Positions 33,567-42,235 of a stretch of 64,000 nucleotides of DNA are shown piece by piece (position 1 is the stretch's first letter; the number at the start of each line of letters is the position of its first letter). This stretch comes from a virus. The position numbers were made by a program, and so were the translations under genes. The notes beneath the pieces are model-generated. The model made no database searches. It was not told the origin of the DNA and saw nothing but the letters and a program-made list of their open reading frames with translations. The DNA is taken from positions 1 to 64,000 of the IMG/VR virus record IMGVR_UViG_3300031566_000001. One strand, given 5' to 3'.

Positions 33567-34601
33567 ATGTCTTACTGGAAGAATCGCCGTGTAATCGTGA
33601 CTGGCGGCGCTGGATTTCTCGGTTCCCACTTGGTTGATGCCCTGCGCCTTCTGGATTGCAAGCCGTTTGTGCCCCGTTCGGAGCAGTACGATCTGACGAC
33701 GGTTGATGGCGTGTGTGCTATGTTTGGGGATGCGATGACGCTGTGGGGCGAGCAAGGCTGTGAGACGCTGTTTCACCTGGCTGCGACCTGTGGGGGCATC
33801 GGCCTCAATCGCAAGCAGCCCGCTACGATGTGGCGGGATAATCTGCTGATGGGTTCAAACCTGCTGGATGCGGCCCACTTCTTCGATGTGAGTAAGTTCG
33901 TGGGTGTGGGTACGGTGTGCTCGTACCCGAAGCACTGCCCGACGCCGTTCTCGGAGCGGTCCTTTTGGGACGGTTACCCTGAGGAGACCAACGCACCCTA
34001 CGGCCTGGCCAAGAAGATGCTGCTGGTGGGCTTGCAGGCTTATGGGGCGCAGTTCGGCTTGCCGTGGGTGTACGTGGTGCCCACGAACCTCTATGGGCCG
34101 CGGGACCACTTCGACCCTGAAAGCTCCCACGTCATCCCGGCGATGATCCGCAAGTTCCTGGAGGCTAAGAGGGCGGGCGATCATGTGGTGTCGTTATGGG
34201 GTACGGGCAAACCGACGCGCGACTTCCTGTACGTGGGGGATTGTGTGAGGGCGCTCCTGTCAGCGGGGGAGCTGCTGGTGTCCGGTCCCTACAACGTGGG
34301 CTCAGGCCGTGAGGTCAGTATTGTGGACCTGGCTCATGTGGTGGCTAAGGCCGTGAACTACCAGGGCGATGTCAGCTTTGACGCCTCTATGCCCGATGGC
34401 CAGCCCAGGCGCGTGTTGGATAGTTCCAAGTTTGCGAAACTTACGGGGTGGCAGCCGGAGGTATCTCTGGAGGAGGGCCTGGACCGTATAGTGAAGTGGT
34501 ATGACATGGTCCAGCGCCTTGAGGATGACGAACGGGATATGACCACCAGTTGTATTGCCAAGGGGCAGCGCGCCCCTGCGGGCGCATCACCCTCGGTGTA
34601 A
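33567..34601 (+). CDS. fcl: GDP-L-fucose synthase
   Basis: 344 residues, short-chain dehydrogenase/reductase fold. NAD(P) motif TGGAGFLGSH (about 12-21), FHLAATCGGIGLNRKQP, GTVCSYPKHCPTPFSE, catalytic YGLAKK (about 145-150) and NLYGPRDHFDPESSHVIPAM closely follow the GDP-fucose synthase pattern, as does TRDFLYVGD. The enzyme turns GDP-4-keto-6-deoxy-mannose into GDP-L-fucose. No GDP-mannose dehydratase is visible in the window, so the substrate would come from the host or from outside this region. It pairs with the GT10 fucosyltransferase at 37164. Confidence 0.88.
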   Translation: MSYWKNRRVIVTGGAGFLGSHLVDALRLLDCKPFVPRSEQYDLTTVDGVCAMFGDAMTLWGEQGCETLFHLAATCGGIGLNRKQPATMWRDNLLMGSNLLDAAHFFDVSKFVGVGTVCSYPKHCPTPFSERSFWDGYPEETNAPYGLAKKMLLVGLQAYGAQFGLPWVYVVPTNLYGPRDHFDPESSHVIPAMIRKFLEAKRAGDHVVSLWGTGKPTRDFLYVGDCVRALLSAGELLVSGPYNVGSGREVSIVDLAHVVAKAVNYQGDVSFDASMPDGQPRRVLDSSKFAKLTGWQPEVSLEEGLDRIVKWYDMVQRLEDDERDMTTSCIAKGQRAPAGASPSV

Positions 34602-34626
34602 GCAAAAACATAGAAGGAGACAAGGC

Positions 34627-35295
34627 ATGAATGAGATTGCCGTATTTCAGATGGGGAAGTGTGGCTCGTCTACGGTCATCGAGTTGGCGCGGAAGTTGGG
34701 TATACACGCCTCGCGGGCGTACCATCCGATGAACCCGGTGCAGGCGCAGTACCCCAATGTCATCAGCATGGTCCGGGAGCCGGTGATCCGGAACGTCTCG
34801 GCATTCTTTTACGAAATGGCGGGCACCCTAGCGGTGACCGGCGAGGGGTACAGCCAGGTACTCCTTGACGAGTTCCTGATGTCCTGGGACAAGCACGACG
34901 TGCCGTTGACGTGGTTCTCTGAGCTGTTTCAGCCGGAGACCGGTATCAACGTCTATGCGGAGAAGTTTAACCGCAAGCGGGGCTGGTCCATCTACGAGAG
35001 CGGCGGTAGGCGCGTCCTGGTCATCAGGGCTGAGGCCCTGACGGGTAGCCTAGTGGCGGCCTTCGAGGCCTTGCTGGAGATGGACCTGGGAGTTAAGGAC
35101 GGCTTCGAGGTTGAGCACCGGGCCAGTGATGCCGAGCGGCCACACGGCGTGGGCGACCTGTACAAGGCGTTTGTGCAGCAGGCCGTGATGCCTGAGGCGT
35201 ATCTGGACCGCATGTATGGGAGCCGATACGCCAAACACTTCTACTATGCGAAGGAGCTTGATGCCTTCCGTGGATTCTGGAGTGCACCAAGATGA
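34627..35295 (+). CDS. Sulfotransferase-like P-loop protein 1
   Basis: 222 residues from ATG 34627 (GGAG upstream). FQMGKCGSSTV near the N-terminus is a PAPS-binding-type loop, and MVREPVIRNVSAFFYEM matches the 3'-phosphate-binding R...S segment of sulfotransferases. It would transfer sulfate to a sugar or other acceptor. Family-level call; capsule-type relatives are also possible. Confidence 0.65.
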   Translation: MNEIAVFQMGKCGSSTVIELARKLGIHASRAYHPMNPVQAQYPNVISMVREPVIRNVSAFFYEMAGTLAVTGEGYSQVLLDEFLMSWDKHDVPLTWFSELFQPETGINVYAEKFNRKRGWSIYESGGRRVLVIRAEALTGSLVAAFEALLEMDLGVKDGFEVEHRASDAERPHGVGDLYKAFVQQAVMPEAYLDRMYGSRYAKHFYYAKELDAFRGFWSAPR

Positions 35296-36011
35296 GGGTG
35301 TTCGTGACTACCAATGACCGGCACCTGTGGATTCTGCCGGCCTTTGCGCACCTGTTCAATCGCTACTGGAGCGAGCTGCAGCCTGTGGTGGTGGCGGGGT
35401 ACTCACAGCCGAACTTCGAGCTGCCCCCCAACTTCACATTCCACCAGATTGCCCCGCAGAACTACCCCGTGGAGAGGTGGTCTGATGGCGTGATTGAGTT
35501 CCTGCGGTCCATGGATGATGAGCTGTTCATCTGGATGCTGGAGGATATGTTGCTTCTGCGTACCGTGGACGTGCGGGCCATAGGGACCCTGGCGGAGTAC
35601 ATGATGATACACCACGAGGTCATCAGGATGGACCTCACCACGGATCGGCTCTATGCGGGGGCCTCACCGGGCCAGAGGCCCGATTATGAGTACTACGGGA
35701 GCATGGACCTGGTATGGTCTGAGCCGCACAGCCCGTATCACCTGAGCCTCCAGGCGGCGATTTGGAGGCGTGACTACTTATTGCACTACATGATTCCCGG
35801 TGAGACGCCCTGGAACCTGGAGATGGCGGGCACGGACCGGCTTTCGAGCACCCCGGAGGTGGTGGTCCTGGGCACGAGGCAGTTCCCTGTGCGGTACACG
35901 CTGGCACTAAAGAGCGACAAGCCTACGGAGCCGAGCATCACCGGGATGAGGGACGAGGACTATCGGGAACTGGTGGAGCGCGGCTGGTTGCCGGAGGGGT
36001 GTTTGACATGA
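35292..36011 (+). CDS. Putative glycosyltransferase-like protein
   Basis: 239 residues, ATGA overlap with the sulfotransferase. MRVFVTTNDRHLWILPAFAHLFNRYW at the front, LRSMDDELFIWMLEDMLLLRTVD in the middle (an acidic EDM in place of the usual DxD) and SPYHLSLQAAIWRRDYL suggest a GT-A-like fold. No firm family. Its C-terminal peptide GWLPEGCLT recurs in the tiny ORF at 36523, a trace of local duplication. Confidence 0.5.
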   Translation: MRVFVTTNDRHLWILPAFAHLFNRYWSELQPVVVAGYSQPNFELPPNFTFHQIAPQNYPVERWSDGVIEFLRSMDDELFIWMLEDMLLLRTVDVRAIGTLAEYMMIHHEVIRMDLTTDRLYAGASPGQRPDYEYYGSMDLVWSEPHSPYHLSLQAAIWRRDYLLHYMIPGETPWNLEMAGTDRLSSTPEVVVLGTRQFPVRYTLALKSDKPTEPSITGMRDEDYRELVERGWLPEGCLT

Positions 36012-36148
36012 AGGGCTGCGGCCAGAAGATAGGGCCATACGATTGCTGCACCATCGTTACAAGTGATGCCAAGGAGGTCGCTGCGGAGATTGAGAGTTTG
36101 GGATTGGTCTACTGTCAAGTACCGAGTGCCTTTGTAGGCGAAATCTGA
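36008..36148 (+). pseudogene. Fragment related to DNA methyltransferase N-terminus
   Basis: A 46-residue ORF starting at ATG 36008 (ATGA overlap). Its front (GCGQKIGPYDCCTIVTSDAKE) matches the first 30 residues of the methyltransferase at 49027 (GCGRFIGPYPCCTIITGDAKE), then diverges and stops before any DPPY motif. Either a decayed duplicate or a start-region fusion left by recombination. It may still be translated as a short peptide. Confidence 0.6.
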
Positions 36149-36174
36149 GGCGAAATCTGAATGGAGGTTAGGAA

Positions 36175-36465
36175 ATGTCAGACGAAGTAAGAAAAGCGAC
36201 AGTGAAAGAGCAAGCGCGAGATGCGTTGCGCATCGGTACCGTCTTTGAGTTGGAATGCGCACTGAGGCGGGCGCTGGTAGAGCTACCGGGCGAAGGCAAG
36301 GTGAGCAACCAGGGACCCTGTTGCGTTGTTGGTTGCGAGAAGGAAGCCGAATGGATGATCGAGATACATCCTTACAAGCAAGACGATTTTACGACGGCCT
36401 GCACAGGACATGTGGGCGAATTACTGACTGATGCGCCGGAACATATCGTCCATAGGCCCGAGTAG
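36175..36465 (+). CDS. Hypothetical protein with Cys motif
   Basis: 96 residues with GGAGGTTAGG upstream. The helical N-terminus is followed by PCCVVGCEKEAEW and TACTGHVGE, giving a C..C...C.H pattern that could hold zinc. No family is recognised. Expressed within the glycan cassette. Confidence 0.5.
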   Translation: MSDEVRKATVKEQARDALRIGTVFELECALRRALVELPGEGKVSNQGPCCVVGCEKEAEWMIEIHPYKQDDFTTACTGHVGELLTDAPEHIVHRPE

Positions 36466-36496
36466 TAGGGGGATTCAAAACCCCTAGTTCCTACTA
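36463..36496 (+). terminator. Hairpin after Cys-motif gene
   Basis: TAGTAGG (36463-36469) pairs with CCTACTA (36490-36496) and an inner GGG/CCC stem closes the loop. The following bases are AAAAGG rather than T, so termination on this strand is doubtful. Confidence 0.3.
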
Positions 36497-36522
36497 AAAG
36501 GCACTCGGCAGAGGCCTGAACC

Positions 36523-36615
36523 ATGTGCGGTGTCATAGATATCCTGATGTGTGAGCACAGGAGGTATTGGCAAAAGCGCCTGGGCCGCTGGCTGCCGGAG
36601 GGGTGTTTGACGTGA
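36523..36615 (+). CDS. Tiny ORF, duplicated C-terminal peptide
   Basis: 30 residues. It contains RRYWQKRLGRWLPEGCLT, which combines the end of the protein at 35292 (GWLPEGCLT) with a segment of the following protein (RRYWQERLGRWL). It is probably recombination debris or a short leader peptide. The stop overlaps the next start (TGATG). Confidence 0.35.
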   Translation: MCGVIDILMCEHRRYWQKRLGRWLPEGCLT

Positions 36616-36905
36616 TGCGCAGGCTAGCCAGTTCAATGAGGGCTTGGTATGAGTATCATCATCCCCGTACCTTTGAGGATGTTGCTCCAGTCAATTGTTT
36701 TAATAGGCCGTACCTGAGCTATACCTGGGATGGTGATGTGATGTTTTGGCGGAGGCATACCTATATGGTAGAGTGGAGGCTTTGGTACGCTAATTGCATG
36801 AAGGGGCCGGTGCCCCTTTTTGAGAATAGGCGTTACTGGCAGGAGCGGCTAGGGCGGTGGCTAGCAGTTCCGTGGGCTAATAAGAGGAGAATAAGTAATG
36901 ACTGA
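36615..36905 (+). CDS. Hypothetical basic/aromatic protein
   Basis: 96 residues from ATG 36615 (GGAGGGG upstream); a longer in-frame TTG start at 36567 would overlap the tiny ORF. Rich in Trp, Tyr and Arg (FWRRHTYMVEWRLWYANCM). It ends with RRYWQERLGRWLAVPW, related to the tiny ORF before it. AT-rich. Unknown function. Confidence 0.45.
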   Translation: MRRLASSMRAWYEYHHPRTFEDVAPVNCFNRPYLSYTWDGDVMFWRRHTYMVEWRLWYANCMKGPVPLFENRRYWQERLGRWLAVPWANKRRISND

Positions 36906-37167
36906 TGAAATGAGTCCCCCCGTTGAAGTTCGGTTGCGTGATTTAGAAAGTCAGAAGCTGGGTGAGGCTTTAATTCTCTGGAAGGAAAGTGGATATCCTG
37001 AGAGTGGGCATACCATTAATATATTGCGTCAATGCGTTATCAACTATACGGCGGCACAAAAGCTTGTAGAGACTAAGGTTCAATCAATGAAAATAAGTGC
37101 TGAGCTAGAAGCGATACTTGCGCGCCAACGGGCCCATGATAAGCTGGGAGTAAGGCTAGGACTGTGA
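36898..37167 (+). CDS. Hypothetical helical protein
   Basis: 89 residues, AT-rich, overlapping both neighbours. Mostly helical and charged, with no motif recognised. The downstream fucosyltransferase starts at its stop (GTGA), so the two are co-translated. Confidence 0.45.
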   Translation: MTDEMSPPVEVRLRDLESQKLGEALILWKESGYPESGHTINILRQCVINYTAAQKLVETKVQSMKISAELEAILARQRAHDKLGVRLGL

Positions 37168-38066
37168 TAACCGTCCCCCTCCGCGATGGCACCTTTCAGG
37201 GCGAGTCAATGTCCCTAAGCAGTGAGAACGCTGACGAGGCCCCGAAGTCCTTGCGCTGGCGCCACGTGCCGGATATTCCGGATGACGTGCCTGTGATGGT
37301 GTTCACGGATATGTGCCTGGATGAGGTTCTGCTGAGCCGGGCACCCACGAACATCGCCATCCTCATCGAGCCACCCGCACTCACTGCCACGCACTATGAG
37401 CAGGCCGTGATGCTGGAGGACCGTTTTGATGCCATATTCACCTACAGTCTGGAGCACCTACGGCGCGGGGGTCCGTGGCGGTTCTATCCCTATGGCGGTT
37501 CGAGGATCCGCGAGTGGGGCGTGTTTGACAAGAGCGCGGACGTGAGCATCATCGTATCGGTCAAGGCGGTCACGGAGGGCCACCGGCTGAGGCATGAGAT
37601 CGTCAAGCAGTTCGGTGAGTGCCTGTCTGTGTTTGGGGAGCCCTATACCGAGTACCTGGACCCTAAGCCGCCGGGGCTGAGGCCCTTCCGCTATTCCGTC
37701 GTCATCGAGTCCGGGCGTTCTGACTACTATTTCACGGAGAAGCTGATTGACTGCTTCTCGCAGGGCACGGTGCCGATCTATTGGGGGTGCCCTGGCATTG
37801 ATGGATTCTTCGACGAAGATGGAATTATCAGCTTTGAGACCCCGGACGACCTGGCATACATCCTGGCGTCCATCTCGGAGCAGGACTATTACGACCGTTT
37901 GCCTGCGATTTGCAGGAACCTGGAGCTGGCGCGCGGGTTCCGGTGTGCTGAGGACCATCTGGCGGCGGAGTACGGCTGGCTCTTCGAGGATAGTGAGGAG
38001 GCGGCCATGATGCGTGCACAGCGCAAAGAGCAATGGGGGGCTTTGTGTGAGAACCAACCTCACTGA
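37164..38066 (+). CDS. GT10 family alpha-fucosyltransferase
   Basis: 300 residues with GTG start. The GT10 signature is clear around residues 178-208: YSVVIESGRSDYYFTEKL followed by IDCFSQGTVPIYWG. The family transfers L-fucose from GDP-fucose, usually alpha-1,3. Upstream, RFYPYGGSRIREW resembles the family's conserved entry loop. With the GDP-fucose synthase at 33567 it gives the phage both synthesis and transfer of fucose. Cytoplasmic, with no membrane anchor seen. Confidence 0.85.
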   Translation: MITVPLRDGTFQGESMSLSSENADEAPKSLRWRHVPDIPDDVPVMVFTDMCLDEVLLSRAPTNIAILIEPPALTATHYEQAVMLEDRFDAIFTYSLEHLRRGGPWRFYPYGGSRIREWGVFDKSADVSIIVSVKAVTEGHRLRHEIVKQFGECLSVFGEPYTEYLDPKPPGLRPFRYSVVIESGRSDYYFTEKLIDCFSQGTVPIYWGCPGIDGFFDEDGIISFETPDDLAYILASISEQDYYDRLPAICRNLELARGFRCAEDHLAAEYGWLFEDSEEAAMMRAQRKEQWGALCENQPH

Positions 38067-38093
38067 CAAACGACTATTCTTGGAGGTATTCAC

Positions 38094-38366
38094 ATGACGA
38101 AGATACCAGAACCGATGAGTGACGATGGCAAGAGGCGCGGTGATTGCTACCTGCATTTCAGCTTCATTCCGGACCCGGATCCTGACTGCTGTGAGTTATG
38201 TCACAAGAGAAAAATGAAGAGTCATCGGCTGGCGAAGGTGGAGTTCTGGACGGGTATGGATGAGGAAACTGGACTGTGTGAGGTTTGTGGACCAGTAGCA
38301 GAGAGGCTTCGTGGCCTGGGTTACGTATTTCAGGATGAAGGAAGTTGCCTCACGGCACCACTATGA
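38094..38366 (+). CDS. Zinc-ribbon-like small protein
   Basis: 90 residues with GGAGG upstream. CCELCHKRK (about 33-41) and LCEVCG (about 61-66) give two Cys pairs for a zinc ribbon. The surrounding sequence is not recognised. AT-richer than the flanking transferases. Confidence 0.5.
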   Translation: MTKIPEPMSDDGKRRGDCYLHFSFIPDPDPDCCELCHKRKMKSHRLAKVEFWTGMDEETGLCEVCGPVAERLRGLGYVFQDEGSCLTAPL

Positions 38367-38399
38367 GAACTGATCTAACTGATAGGAGGTACTTCTGAC

Positions 38400-38807
38400 G
38401 TGCTAAAGATTATCTATGATAATGGTCATGTAAGGATTGATGAACAGGAGAATTTGTACTGGCATGGCCCGACGCTTGGCCAAGAAGGCGGAACATGGTG
38501 GAGACAATGGTACTCGCACCCCGACATTTTCATTAAGGGTTCTGGCCCGTGTCGGTGTTACATACATTGGGTCGAAATCAAGACAGGTAAGCACATCGTC
38601 TTGGCTTACGATTTGGCTGCCCAGAGGGAGCAACCTTTAGTAATGTCTTCGGCGCATGGGTGTCAACTGGTAGCCTTTGACGAATTGCTTTTTCCAGAAG
38701 GTTCACTATTGAATGTCAATGATAGGGAGGTCAGGGATATAGGATATAATGGCCCGCATCTGAAGGAGCCGCCGGAGTGGTTCAATGCAGACGACTTTAC
38801 TGGATAG
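38400..38807 (+). CDS. Hypothetical protein
   Basis: 135 residues. GTG 38400 is set by GGAGGT upstream. Beta-rich and aromatic (GGTWWRQWYSHPDIFIKG, CYIHWVEIKTGKHIV). No family. AT-rich, and its end overlaps the sulfotransferase start by 23 bases. Confidence 0.5.
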   Translation: MLKIIYDNGHVRIDEQENLYWHGPTLGQEGGTWWRQWYSHPDIFIKGSGPCRCYIHWVEIKTGKHIVLAYDLAAQREQPLVMSSAHGCQLVAFDELLFPEGSLLNVNDREVRDIGYNGPHLKEPPEWFNADDFTG

Positions 38808-39516
38808 TGATAAGCGCCTATTCTTCATCATCGGCCCGCCCCGGTCTGGTACGACCATCGTAGCCAGCGTGTTCAACTCCCTAGAGGATGGGTTCTGCCT
38901 TGGGGAACCGCACTGGCTCCACGAGGCCGAGAAAGGCGAGGCGGACGCGCAGACTTACGGGAAGGTAGAACAGTGGCGCAGGCCTGTGGATGATTATCAG
39001 CTCATCATGCAGGTCAACGTGATACCGATTCTAAACCGGGGGCCGTTTCACGTTGGGGGCTACAAGGAGACCTGGCAATACTTCCGTCATACCTGCGAGC
39101 CGCTGTTGGCGGCGCACGTTCCGTTGGTGGACTTCTTCGTGGTGGTGCTGAGGGACCCGAGGCTGGCCTTGGCCTCACAGCGGGCCTTGGGCTGGCAACA
39201 CCTGAGGCCCAGGGATACCAGCAAGGACTATCTGCGGTTGGGCGAACTGGCGCAGCACCCAAAGGCTGTGCTGGTGATCCTGGAGGACTTCGTGGTGGAC
39301 CCGCTGGGGTATCTGAATACGAGGCTCCCCTTCCAGATTGAGGGGCCTTTGGAGCTGCAACCTACAGGGCACAGGTTTGGGGATACGGTTGCCAATGAGA
39401 GTGAAACGGTGAACGCGGATGCGCCGGGGCAGAGGGTTATGGACCTGAATGAGAAATGGGTCCGGGCACTGGCCCCGGCTATGGGGGTATGGGAGCGATG
39501 GAAGAGCAAGACCTGA
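38785..39516 (+). CDS. Sulfotransferase family protein 2
   Basis: 243 residues. RLFFIIGPPRSGTTIVASVF (about 11-30) is a textbook 5'-phosphosulfate loop, and FVVVLRDPRLALASQRAL is the 3'-phosphate-binding segment. It should use PAPS to sulfate a glycan or lipid. No PAPS synthesis genes are visible here, so the donor would come from the host. Tightly overlaps the methyltransferase that follows. Confidence 0.82.
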   Translation: MQTTLLDSDKRLFFIIGPPRSGTTIVASVFNSLEDGFCLGEPHWLHEAEKGEADAQTYGKVEQWRRPVDDYQLIMQVNVIPILNRGPFHVGGYKETWQYFRHTCEPLLAAHVPLVDFFVVVLRDPRLALASQRALGWQHLRPRDTSKDYLRLGELAQHPKAVLVILEDFVVDPLGYLNTRLPFQIEGPLELQPTGHRFGDTVANESETVNADAPGQRVMDLNEKWVRALAPAMGVWERWKSKT

Positions 39517-40325
39517 GAGCATTGATGAGACGATACACGGTGGAGCACCTGGATCCTGGGGAGCACCTGGATCCTGGCTGGTTTGGCACCTTCTACGGCA
39601 CTGCGGCGGCTCAGTTTCAGCGGCACATTGAGTCCCTGCCGGGTACGGTATACGGCGATGACCCCAAGCAGAGGCCGTTTGATAACGTATTCACCTGGGG
39701 CCACGATCATGACTTCGGGGCCTTTCAGATGAAGGGCCAGATGGGAGACCGGCACATCCGGGTCATTGAGGCCTTCCTGGAGATGGGCGCGGAGTTCAAG
39801 GGCCATGTGCTAGATGTGGGCTGCTGGACGGGTGGCACGTCGCTCCTACTGGCAGCGATGGGGTGCACGGTGACGGCCATTGAGGAGGCAGTGCAATATG
39901 CCGATGTGGTTTCATACTTGGGCCACGTTTTCCAGGTGCAGGGCCTTGTTGTCATCCCTAATTCTATTTATGATGAGGGCCGCTTCGCTGAGCCTTATGA
40001 TATGATCCTGTGTGCGGGCGTCCTGTATCACGTCACTGATCCGGTGCGTGCTCTGCGCATCATATTTGAGAAGTTGGTGGACGGCGGCACGCTGCTGCTG
40101 GAGACCGCGGTTCATCAGGGTGGCGGCAAGCTCCTGACCTATTGTGGCCCTACCGCGCCAGGCTATCGATGGTTCCTGCCTACGGCGGAAACGCTGGTTG
40201 CGATGTTGATTGACGTGGGGTTTACAGACCTAGAGTATGGGTTGCGTGCCGACGGTAGCCGGATTGTCGTGGTTGCTACAAGGAAGGAGTACACGACCAT
40301 GATGACGGCGGGGGTATCAAGATAA
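39498..40325 (+). CDS. SAM-dependent methyltransferase (class I)
   Basis: 275 residues from ATG 39498. SAM motif VLDVGCWTGGTSLLLAAMG (about 104-122), acidic end of strand 2 at TAIEEA, and YDMILCAGVLYHVTDPVRAL as motif IV. The N-terminus holds an exact tandem repeat (HLDPGEHLDPG). Within a sugar-modifying cassette, a glycan O- or C-methyltransferase is likely; the acceptor is unknown. Confidence 0.75.
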   Translation: MEEQDLRALMRRYTVEHLDPGEHLDPGWFGTFYGTAAAQFQRHIESLPGTVYGDDPKQRPFDNVFTWGHDHDFGAFQMKGQMGDRHIRVIEAFLEMGAEFKGHVLDVGCWTGGTSLLLAAMGCTVTAIEEAVQYADVVSYLGHVFQVQGLVVIPNSIYDEGRFAEPYDMILCAGVLYHVTDPVRALRIIFEKLVDGGTLLLETAVHQGGGKLLTYCGPTAPGYRWFLPTAETLVAMLIDVGFTDLEYGLRADGSRIVVVATRKEYTTMMTAGVSR

Positions 40326-40336
40326 GGGGAAAGGAT

Positions 40337-40540
40337 ATGAGAACGTGGGAGTATAAGCGCGTTGGCTTACCTGACAAGCCAGACATTTCTGATTGGTTGG
40401 ATTCACTGGATAAAGAAGGCTGGGAATTGGTTCAGATATATCAGGACCCCCGATATCTTAATGATATGTTTAAGCTATATCCAGTAGGGATTTTTAGACG
40501 AGCCTTTGTTAAGCAATCTGAACGGGTGGAGGCCCCATGA
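40337..40540 (+). CDS. DUF4177-like small protein
   Basis: 67 residues. The pattern WEYKRVGLPDKPD...LDSLDKEGWELVQI fits DUF4177, a small domain of unknown role. AT-rich relative to its neighbours. Overlaps the next gene (ATGA). Confidence 0.6.
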   Translation: MRTWEYKRVGLPDKPDISDWLDSLDKEGWELVQIYQDPRYLNDMFKLYPVGIFRRAFVKQSERVEAP

Positions 40541-41076
40541 CCATAACTGCGTTTGACCTCTCGGACGGGAACGAGCCGATGAGCTACGGCGAGATCAATT
40601 TCTTGGTCTCATTGGTTAAGAAGCTCCCTGCGGAACCGATCATCGTCAACATTGGGGCTGCGGACGGCGTGTCTACCGTGGCCATGCTGGAGGCCCGTAG
40701 GGATGCCTTCATTTTCTCTGTGGACATCGGCGAGTGCCCGCAGGAACGCGCCAACCTGGAGGCTGCGGGTCTGGATACGGCCCGCGTGATACGGCTCCTG
40801 GGCCGTAGTCAGGACATCGGCAAAGAGTTCCCCTGCGAGGCCGATATGGTGCTTGTGGACGGCGGGCATGATTACAAGTCGGTGAAGGGTGATATCGAGG
40901 TTTGGCCCTGGAAGGTCAAGGTGGGCGGCACTTTGGCCTTTCACGACTACATCGAGCCGCCCCGTCCCGCTAACAACCCCAGTGAAGCGTACGAGGCGGT
41001 GAATGAGAACCTGCCTGCTGAGTTTGAACTGACCGGCCAGGTGGACAGGCTGATTGCGTTTCAGAGGATGTCGTGA
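40537..41076 (+). CDS. Class I SAM methyltransferase
   Basis: 179 residues. IIVNIGAADGVSTVAMLEAR (about 35-54) is the SAM motif; MVLVDGGHDYKSVKGDIEVW is the motif IV metal-site region typical of the Methyltransf_24/O-methyltransferase group. It closely resembles the C-terminal domain of the fusion at 43041 (VNIGACFGTSALALLEARED), so the two are paralogous. Confidence 0.75.
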   Translation: MTITAFDLSDGNEPMSYGEINFLVSLVKKLPAEPIIVNIGAADGVSTVAMLEARRDAFIFSVDIGECPQERANLEAAGLDTARVIRLLGRSQDIGKEFPCEADMVLVDGGHDYKSVKGDIEVWPWKVKVGGTLAFHDYIEPPRPANNPSEAYEAVNENLPAEFELTGQVDRLIAFQRMS

Positions 41077-41309
41077 GAGGGTTTGCATTTGGGAGGCGGA
41101 AGGCGCCTCGGATTCCTATTGGCACCTCGGCGGATGATGTATTGAAGCGGTGGGGCCGTGCGTTGCGTACCCGGAGCTTGGGCAAGGACAGCGAGGGCTT
41201 CATCGTGGAGTGCGAGTACCGCTGGGGGTTCCTGGTGTTCAAGAGAGGCCGTGGGCCTGATGGGACTGGGGCGCGTTGTTACCGCGTGGTGGAGAAGAGG
41301 GCAAGATGA
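41073..41309 (+). CDS. Hypothetical basic protein
   Basis: 78 residues, GTG start overlapping the methyltransferase. Arg/Lys-rich beta-strand protein (ECEYRWGFLVFKRGRG). No family is recognised. Confidence 0.45.
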   Translation: MRGFAFGRRKAPRIPIGTSADDVLKRWGRALRTRSLGKDSEGFIVECEYRWGFLVFKRGRGPDGTGARCYRVVEKRAR

Positions 41310-41701
41310 CACAGAGAGAATGGGATGCGGATAAGTGGGGACCTCCGACAATTGTGATCTACGTAGACGCGCAGCGGTATCTATGGAATCGGGCATCGAG
41401 TCAAACGCTGGCGATCCTTCGGGATATGCGTCATCTCTACCACGACATTGTTTCTGAGGTGAAGAAAACTGAACAGGGAAACTATCTTCGGCTAGACTTT
41501 CCTCCAGGGGAGTTACCGCAGTATGAGTTGCTAGATGCCCCTGCGTGTTTGGCTAGTCTTATTGAAATTGATCGGTATACGGAAGCTAATCGTCAGGGTG
41601 GTGGCCATACTCCGCTAAGGGGAAAGTTGACGGAAGAGGGCAAGACCGAGTATGCCAAACTTATGGGCCTTGGCTCATTTGATGAGATTCCTGGGATTTA
41701 G
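41306..41701 (+). CDS. Hypothetical protein
   Basis: 131 residues from ATG 41306 (ATGA overlap). AT-rich, with no catalytic or zinc motif. Helical middle (SSQTLAILRDMRHLYHDIVSEV). Probably cargo between methyltransferase genes. Confidence 0.45.
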   Translation: MTQREWDADKWGPPTIVIYVDAQRYLWNRASSQTLAILRDMRHLYHDIVSEVKKTEQGNYLRLDFPPGELPQYELLDAPACLASLIEIDRYTEANRQGGGHTPLRGKLTEEGKTEYAKLMGLGSFDEIPGI

Positions 41702-41709
41702 GAGAAATT

Positions 41710-42234
41710 GTGCCCTTTGACCCCATGACTACCGGCCCTGCATATCAGGGTTGGGCGATAGATTTCCTGAACCCGCGGATTGAACCACACTTCCGCGCCT
41801 TCGAGTGGGGTAGCGGCTGGAGCACCATCTGGCTGGGCGCACGGTGCGGGAGCGTAGTCAGTGTCGAGCATGATGTGGAGTGGCACGCGACGGCGGCGCA
41901 GCGGTTGCGGGAGTATGGCCTGGGGAACGTGAAGCTGTTCCACATACCAAAGGAACAGGGCGCGTCGGAGTATGCGGACTATGCCGATGCCATCCTGAGT
42001 TATCCTGATGAGCACTTTCACCTGATTTGCGTGGACGGGCGCAATCGTGCAGGGTGCATCAGGAACGCTATGGTGAAGTTGGTGAGGCCCGGTGGGATGA
42101 TGGTGGTGGATGACTACCCCAGGTCGCAGTATCAACCTGCTCTGCGGTTATTGGATGGCTGGAGCCGGGCGTTGTTCAACCGGGCTAGTGAGATCATGGC
42201 TACGGGCGTGTGGTTCAGGCCAACGGAGGGGTGA
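41710..42234 (+). CDS. SAM methyltransferase-like protein
   Basis: 174 residues with GTG start. AFEWGSGWSTIWLGARCGSV (about 30-49) replaces the usual motif I glycines with WGSGWST, a form seen in FkbM-adjacent methyltransferases. VSVEHDVEWH gives the strand-2 acid and LICVDGRNRAGCI motif IV. Glycan acceptor inferred. Confidence 0.7.
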   Translation: MPFDPMTTGPAYQGWAIDFLNPRIEPHFRAFEWGSGWSTIWLGARCGSVVSVEHDVEWHATAAQRLREYGLGNVKLFHIPKEQGASEYADYADAILSYPDEHFHLICVDGRNRAGCIRNAMVKLVRPGGMMVVDDYPRSQYQPALRLLDGWSRALFNRASEIMATGVWFRPTEG

Positions 42235-42235
42235 G

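Noticed and set aside
36463-36496. Strong intrinsic terminator
   Set aside because: The stem is followed by AAAAGG rather than a T run, so it is listed only as a low-confidence hairpin.
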